Origin: Candidatus Alloscybalousia intestinigallinarum
Lineage (GTDB): Bacteria > Bacillota_I > Bacilli_A > RF39 > UBA660
DNA length: 33,092 nucleotides
Direction of reading: 5' to 3'
Assembly (NCBI GenBank): GCA_018716115.1
Contig: DVKF01000042.1
Location: 1-33,092, forward strand
Part shown: piece after piece, positions 28,533 to 33,092 of the stretch
Layout of the letters: every line of letters starts with the position of its first letter
How positions within the stretch are numbered: position 1 is the first letter of the stretch
Made by a program: the position numbers and the translations under genes
Notes under the pieces: model-generated
The model's database searches: none
The model's input: only the letters and a program-made list of their open reading frames with translations
Told to the model about the DNA's origin: nothing

Positions 28533-29252
28533 ATGAAGTGGTTTAAAAAAGCAGTTTTAGTGATTCATGGATTTACAGCAGGCTTATCGGATAATGAATT
28601 TTTGGTGAATGAACTAGAGACTGATTGGCGCTATGATGTCTATGCTTGGACACTGCCAGCTCATGAGAAACATATTATGATGAAAGTGAAGTATACTGAT
28701 TGGATTAAAGCAGTAGAAGAGCAAGTAGAGTTTTTACTTACTCATGGTTATAAGAAAATTTATGTAATTGGTCATAGTATGGGTGGCTTGTTAGCCGGGT
28801 ATTTAGCGACTAAATACAAAGAAATTAAAAAGGTAGTTTTACTGGCTCCCGCTTACGATTACTTTAGTAAGGAACAGTATCGGAAAGATTTTACCAATTT
28901 TGGATTACTAAATAAAGATGCGGGATACCGTCATCTCTTATTTAAAGCCTTTAAAGCTCCGTTGCCAACTTTATTAGAGTTTAGAAAGTTAGTCTCTAAA
29001 TATAAAAATACCGTCACACAAATTCAACAAGACTGTTTAGTTTTACAAGGAGATGCTGATGAGGTGGTTCCTTATACGGTGATGCAGTATGTGAAAGAGA
29101 ATATTGGTAGTAAGAATGCTTATTTTACTACCGTTAAAGGCGGTAGACATGTATTAGTAAGAGGAAGTTGTAAGGATAAGGTTATTCCTTATATTCATTC
29201 ATATTTACGAGGAGGAAGAAAATGGAAACAAATGAGAAAATCAAAAATATAA
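28533..29252 (+). CDS. Alpha/beta hydrolase, carboxylesterase/lipase-like, in the pheST operon
   Basis: A 239-aa cytosolic serine hydrolase resembling Est30-type carboxylesterases or monoacylglycerol lipases. It has the oxyanion motif VIHGF, nucleophile Ser82 in VIGHSMGG, an acid in QGDADEVV (Asp174 or Asp176) and His206 in GGRHVLV. The open frame can be extended upstream into the T-box terminator, but GGAGGA at 28522-28527 fixes ATG 28533. It lies between the T-box and pheS and overlaps pheS by 31 bp, so its expression should rise when Phe tRNA is uncharged. Its substrate is unknown; a link to phenylalanine or lipid metabolism is not shown by the sequence. Confidence 0.87.
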   Translation: MKWFKKAVLVIHGFTAGLSDNEFLVNELETDWRYDVYAWTLPAHEKHIMMKVKYTDWIKAVEEQVEFLLTHGYKKIYVIGHSMGGLLAGYLATKYKEIKKVVLLAPAYDYFSKEQYRKDFTNFGLLNKDAGYRHLLFKAFKAPLPTLLEFRKLVSKYKNTVTQIQQDCLVLQGDADEVVPYTVMQYVKENIGSKNAYFTTVKGGRHVLVRGSCKDKVIPYIHSYLRGGRKWKQMRKSKI

Positions 29253-30280
29253 AAGAAGAATTGAAAAAAGAATTAGTGAGTGTAGAAAAACAACAAGAAC
29301 TAATAGAAATTAAAGCAAAATATTTGGGTAAAAAAGGGTTAGTTACAGAACTTACTGCCAATATGAAAGAGCTTTCTATCGAAGAGAAAAAAGAGTTGGG
29401 GCAGCTAGTAAATTTATTGAAAAATGAAGTAACAGAAATGGTTGCCCAAAAACAACAGGAGCTTCAAAATAAGGAATTAGAAAGGCGTTTGAAAGAAGAA
29501 GAAATCGATATCTCATTACCTAGTCGCAAGATAAAACGTGGATCTCGTCATCCTTTTCAACGAATTATTGAGGATGTCGAAGACTTCTTTGTATCGATGG
29601 GATATGATGTAGTAGATGGTCCAGAACTAGAAACGGATGAGAATTGCTTTCAACGTTTAAATGTTCCACTTGGTCATCCTGCTAGAGATAGTCAAGATAC
29701 CTTCTATATTGATGAAGAGTATTTACTTCGGACTCAGACTTCTAGTGTTCAAGCAAGAACGATGCAAGAGAATAAGGAAAAAACACCAATTCGGATGATT
29801 TGTCCTGGTAAAGTATACCGTCGTGATGATGATGCAACTCACTCTCATCAATTTGGTCAAGTCGAAGGATTAGTCGTCGATAAAGATATTTCTCTTGCCG
29901 ATTTAAAAGGCACATTAGAGATGTTTGCTAAGAAAATGTTAGGAGAAAATACTAAGGTTCGTTTTCGACCAAGCTTTTTCCCATTTACAGAACCTAGTGT
30001 TGAAGTAGATGTTACTTGTTTTAAATGTGGCGGAAAAGGATGTTCTTTATGTAAACAGACTGGTTGGATTGAATTACTAGGCGCTGGTATGGTTCATCCT
30101 AATGTTCTTCGTATGGGAGGTTATGATCCTGAAAAATGGACAGGATTTGCATTTGGTACTGGCCTAGATCGCTTGGCTATGTTTAGATATGCGATTCCAG
30201 ATATTCGTTATTTATATACGAACGATGTTAGATTTTTAGAACAATTCGATAGAAAGGATGAGGAAAATGAAGTTAAGTAG
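29222..30280 (+). CDS. pheS: Phenylalanyl-tRNA synthetase alpha subunit
   Basis: Catalytic subunit of the class II alpha2beta2 PheRS. The N-terminal coiled coil (about 1-85) binds tRNA. The core has motif 2 (GKVYRRDDDATHSHQFGQVEG) and motif 3 (GTGLDRLAMFRY). The Cys cluster CFKCGGKGCSLC is the common metal-binding-like insertion of Firmicute PheS. At 352 aa it is normal (usual about 340). GAGGAGGAA precedes ATG 29222, inside the hydrolase 3' end. The pheT start lies within its last codons, ensuring balanced synthesis of both subunits. Confidence 0.97.
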   Translation: METNEKIKNIKEELKKELVSVEKQQELIEIKAKYLGKKGLVTELTANMKELSIEEKKELGQLVNLLKNEVTEMVAQKQQELQNKELERRLKEEEIDISLPSRKIKRGSRHPFQRIIEDVEDFFVSMGYDVVDGPELETDENCFQRLNVPLGHPARDSQDTFYIDEEYLLRTQTSSVQARTMQENKEKTPIRMICPGKVYRRDDDATHSHQFGQVEGLVVDKDISLADLKGTLEMFAKKMLGENTKVRFRPSFFPFTEPSVEVDVTCFKCGGKGCSLCKQTGWIELLGAGMVHPNVLRMGGYDPEKWTGFAFGTGLDRLAMFRYAIPDIRYLYTNDVRFLEQFDRKDEENEVK

Positions 30281-32633
30281 AAACTTTGTAAGCGATTATG
30301 TAGATATTGATGTAGATACTAAAACCTTAGCTGAAGATATGACTTCTATTGGTAATGAATATGATTCTTGTAGTCCGTTGTTACCAGTTTCTAATTTGAT
30401 TATTGGAGAAGTAGTCGATTGTATTGATCATCCAGACAGTGATCACTTACATGTCTGTCAAGTAAATATTGGAAAAGAAGTACTACAAATCGTTTGTGGC
30501 GCACCTAATGTTAGAAAAGGCTTAAAAGTAATTGTTGCCTTGAATGGGGCAAAATTGCCTGGTGGTGTGATTAAGAAGAGTACGATTCGTGGACAAGAGT
30601 CTAATGGAATGATTTGTTCGATGGCTGAACTTGGTTTAGAACATAAGTTTTTAAGTGCTAAAGATATTGAGGGGATTCATGAATTGCCACAAGATGCTCC
30701 AGTAGGAGGAGATCCTGTTCATTTCTTGGAATTAGATGATGAAGTAATCGATTTTGAACTTACTTCTAATCGTGGGGATTTACTTAGTATTTTAGGTATG
30801 GCTTATGAAATTGGAGCTTTATATGGGAAAAAGGTTAAAGATATCGATTTATCTTATCAAGAAAATAAAGAGGATGTAAATAAGCAATTTCGTTTAGATA
30901 TTAGGACAGAGAATTGTCCATTATTTCTGGCTAAAAAAGTAAAAAATGTAACCATTAAAGAGAGTCCTACTTTTATTAAGAACCGTTTAATCGCATCAGG
31001 AATTAGACCAATTAATAATATTGTCGATATTTCTAACTATGTTATGTTGGAGACTGGGCAACCTCTTCATTATTATGATGCCGATCGTTTAGGCGAAAAG
31101 CTTATTGTTCGTATGGCAGAAAATGGGGAAGAATTAACTACTCTTGATCATCAAAAACGTATTTTATCTGATCAAGATATTGTAATCGCAACTGATCAAG
31201 AAGCCGTAGGGCTAGCCGGTGTTATGGGTGGACTTACAACGGAAATTGAAGAAGATACGAAAAATATTATTATTGAATCTGCTATTTTTCATGCAAGCAC
31301 AATCCGTAAGACAGCAAAGAAAGTTTTACGAAGTGAAGCAAGTAGCCGTTTTGAAAAAGGACTTGATCCGAAGCGTACGTTTATGGCGATGGAAAGAAGT
31401 TGTCATTTATTAGAAAAGTATGCTGATGCTGAGATTGTTGGTGGGTTAGTAGAATATAACCATATGGATATGAATGATCGGGAAATTACCATCACGCTTG
31501 ATAAGATTAATCGTGTATTAGGAATTGAATTAACCCAAGATGAAGTAGTTTCTATTTTGGAAAGACTTTTCTTTACGGTTAAAGTAGAGAAGGAGGGTAC
31601 TTTTGTTGTTACTGTACCAACTAGACGTACGGACATTTATATTCCTGAAGATTTAATCGAAGAAGTAGGTAGAATTTATGGAATTGATAAAATCCAAGGA
31701 AAGAAAATGATTTTACCGGTGGTAAGTGGAAATGTTGATCGAAAGAAACGTTATATTCGTAATAAGTTAGCTGATCTTGGGTTAAACGAGACATTAAGTT
31801 ATGCTTTAATTCCCGAAGCAAACGCTAAGTTATTTACGAATGATGTCTTTGATATTATTAAAGTATTAGATCCAATGAGTGAAGAAAGAACAACTTTACG
31901 ATATAGTTTATTACCTTCTCTTATGGATGTTTATCAGTATAATAAAGCTAGAGGTCAGAAAGATATCAGTATATTTGAAATTGGAAAAGGATTTGCTAAA
32001 GTTAATGGTGAATATACCGAAGAAAGTAAATTGGCCATATTAATGACTGGAGAATATTATTTGGGTCTTCATCCTGAAAAAGTAGATTTTTATATTCTTA
32101 AAGGAATTTTAGAAGAAGTATTAGAAAGTTTAGGATATAAGAACCGTTATTCTTTGATTAAAAATGCTAAAATTAAAGAATTACATCCAGGACAAAGTGC
32201 TACTATTGTAGTGAATAATACAGAAATTGGTGTGATTGGCAAGGTTCATCCGTCTTTAGTTAAAGAAGATATTTATGTAATGGAAATCAATTTGGATAAA
32301 TTGTTTAATTTCCGTGTAAAAGCGATGCAATATAAAGAATTTTCTAAATATCCGGCAGTAAATAAAGATGTTGCATTTGTGATTAAGAAAGATCAACAAG
32401 CAGAAGAACTAGTTACAGTAATTCGTAAAGCTGGTGGAAAGTTATTAACCAATATCAGTATTTTTGATGTTTACGAAGGAGAAAATATTGGTAATGACGA
32501 ACGTTCTATCGCCTTTAATTTGACTTTCCAAGATCAAAATCGTACATTAAGTGATGAAGAAGTAATGGCTTTATTTGAAAAGATTATTGCTGAAACAGAG
32601 AAGAAATGTAATGCCAAGTTGCGTGATAAATAA
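30267..32633 (+). CDS. pheT: Phenylalanyl-tRNA synthetase beta subunit
   Basis: Beta subunit of PheRS. It contains the tRNA-binding OB fold (about 40-150), the B3/B4 editing region, B5, a class II-like core and the C-terminal FDX-ACB anticodon-binding domain ending in NRTLSDEEVMALFEKI. ATG 30258 extends the frame, but the AAGGA is correctly spaced only from ATG 30267, which gives MKLSRNFVSDYVDID as in other PheT N-termini and 788 aa. The start overlaps the pheS stop. It is the last gene of the operon and is followed by a good terminator. Confidence 0.96.
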   Translation: MKLSRNFVSDYVDIDVDTKTLAEDMTSIGNEYDSCSPLLPVSNLIIGEVVDCIDHPDSDHLHVCQVNIGKEVLQIVCGAPNVRKGLKVIVALNGAKLPGGVIKKSTIRGQESNGMICSMAELGLEHKFLSAKDIEGIHELPQDAPVGGDPVHFLELDDEVIDFELTSNRGDLLSILGMAYEIGALYGKKVKDIDLSYQENKEDVNKQFRLDIRTENCPLFLAKKVKNVTIKESPTFIKNRLIASGIRPINNIVDISNYVMLETGQPLHYYDADRLGEKLIVRMAENGEELTTLDHQKRILSDQDIVIATDQEAVGLAGVMGGLTTEIEEDTKNIIIESAIFHASTIRKTAKKVLRSEASSRFEKGLDPKRTFMAMERSCHLLEKYADAEIVGGLVEYNHMDMNDREITITLDKINRVLGIELTQDEVVSILERLFFTVKVEKEGTFVVTVPTRRTDIYIPEDLIEEVGRIYGIDKIQGKKMILPVVSGNVDRKKRYIRNKLADLGLNETLSYALIPEANAKLFTNDVFDIIKVLDPMSEERTTLRYSLLPSLMDVYQYNKARGQKDISIFEIGKGFAKVNGEYTEESKLAILMTGEYYLGLHPEKVDFYILKGILEEVLESLGYKNRYSLIKNAKIKELHPGQSATIVVNNTEIGVIGKVHPSLVKEDIYVMEINLDKLFNFRVKAMQYKEFSKYPAVNKDVAFVIKKDQQAEELVTVIRKAGGKLLTNISIFDVYEGENIGNDERSIAFNLTFQDQNRTLSDEEVMALFEKIIAETEKKCNAKLRDK

Positions 32634-32636
32634 AAG

Positions 32637-32670
32637 AAGAAGTACACCCTTAATAACGTGTACTTCTTTT
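32637..32670 (+). terminator. Terminator of pheST
   Basis: AAGAAGTACAC (32637-32647) and GTGTACTTCTT (32658-32668) form a perfect 11-bp stem with a 10-nt loop, followed by TT. Confidence 0.8.
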
Positions 32671-32701
32671 GATGTTTAATTTATAAATAAATTTAGACAT
32701 A

Positions 32702-32938
32702 ATGCATATTGCACTACAAAAGACATTTGAAGAAATATCGGTGTTAATATTGGATAATTTAGAATTATTATACAACTATAATGATAATACTTTACTAGAT
32801 ATAAGAAAATATTGTTATGAAAATAAACATCATAGATACAAACCTTTACCTTATAATATTCTAGTATCTTTTACTAAGAAAGCTATGTCTGAAGTTCTAT
32901 CTCTTCCGTACTTATACGATTTTAGGAATTTAGAGTAA
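32702..32938 (+). CDS. Doubtful small hypothetical ORF
   Basis: A 78-residue frame from ATG 32702, unrelated to anything I recognise. It has no ribosome binding site and no clear promoter, and it follows the pheST terminator. It contains many Leu and Tyr. A terminator hairpin lies just after its stop, which is the main argument for it being real. It may be a remnant or a chance frame. Confidence 0.35.
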   Translation: MHIALQKTFEEISVLILDNLELLYNYNDNTLLDIRKYCYENKHHRYKPLPYNILVSFTKKAMSEVLSLPYLYDFRNLE

Positions 32939-32942
32939 TTAA

Positions 32943-32962
32943 AAAGAGGATTGTTCCTCTTT
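32943..32962 (+). terminator. Hairpin after the 32702 ORF
   Basis: AAAGAGGA (32943-32950) and TCCTCTTT (32955-32962) pair perfectly around a 4-nt loop, but the T-run is only three long. Confidence 0.5.
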
Positions 32963-32975
32963 CAGACTGTTGACA

Positions 32976-33008
32976 AAGTGGTATATTTATTTTAAATATA
33001 CTGCTTTT
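32976..33008 (+). terminator. Second terminator-like hairpin near the window end
   Basis: GTATATTTA (32981-32989) and TAAATATAC (32993-33001) pair perfectly; AAAG before and CTTT after add outer pairs across a 2-by-2 mismatch, followed by more T. The stem is AT-rich. It could end a minus-strand gene that enters from the right. Confidence 0.45.
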
Positions 33009-33092
33009 TGATTGCCAATTTTATAAAAAAGATAAAATTTGAAAAAATTCGTGAAATACGGATGGTATTTTGATGAGTTTTCCATCTCCAAT

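Noticed and set aside
32987..33091. Minus-strand frame open from the window edge to a TAA at 32987-32989
   Set aside because: Only 34 codons are visible and no family could be recognised; it may be the end of a gene or IS outside the window, but it cannot be supported.
1..33092. CRISPR arrays, tRNA and rRNA genes
   Set aside because: No regularly spaced repeats, and no cloverleaf or rRNA-like segments were seen.

Overview
The window is a low-GC, gene-dense chromosomal segment with almost all genes on the + strand. It reads as a Bacilli-type Firmicute, probably an anaerobic gut-associated lineage near the Mollicutes/RF39/Erysipelotrichales group. Grounds: strong A/T bias, Shine-Dalgarno and sigma-A signals of Gram-positive type, a Phe T-box leader, SipW-type signal peptides, pyruvate phosphate dikinase and AdhE (fermentative metabolism). 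The long conserved proteins are uninterrupted and use TGG for Trp, so the standard bacterial code applies. The lineage is inference; no 16S or other marker was tested.

Layout. (1) 1-5178: topA, a hypothetical gene, a XerC/CodV-type tyrosine recombinase and an orphan gene. The topA-X-xerC order echoes the topA-trmFO-xerC block of Firmicutes, with an unknown gene in the middle. (2) 5179-9088: ppdK and a protein-kinase-like protein with an altered active site. (3) 9089-19228: a cell-surface block. It holds four tandem SipW-type signal peptide proteins under one strong promoter, a membrane protein O-mannosyltransferase (PMT) with an inserted discoidin-like domain, a PfkB sugar kinase, a small Smr protein, a membrane-anchored Thr/Pro-rich protein from a consensus promoter, and a 941-aa Ser/Asn-rich membrane protein. 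A glycosyltransferase next to a mucin-like substrate candidate suggests a surface O-glycosylation module; this is inference. (4) 19229-20798: a decayed IS110-family insertion sequence on the minus strand, with an internal deletion in the transposase, long perfect palindromes on both sides and candidate non-coding RNA signals. (5) 20799-23387: adhE. (6) 23388-32670: translation genes. infC-rpmI-rplT follows an attenuator-type leader. Then come rpsB-tsf, frr with two small hypothetical genes, and a Phe T-box operon of an alpha/beta hydrolase, pheS and pheT. (7) 32671-33092: a doubtful small ORF, terminator hairpins and the window edge.

Most notable: L20 and S2 end in the same Rho-N/SAP-like tail, encoded by a 111-bp repeat that is 105/111 identical. 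infC most likely starts at ATC. An esterase-like gene lies under T-box control ahead of pheST. The PMT and mucin-like block is the best candidate for a poorly described system.
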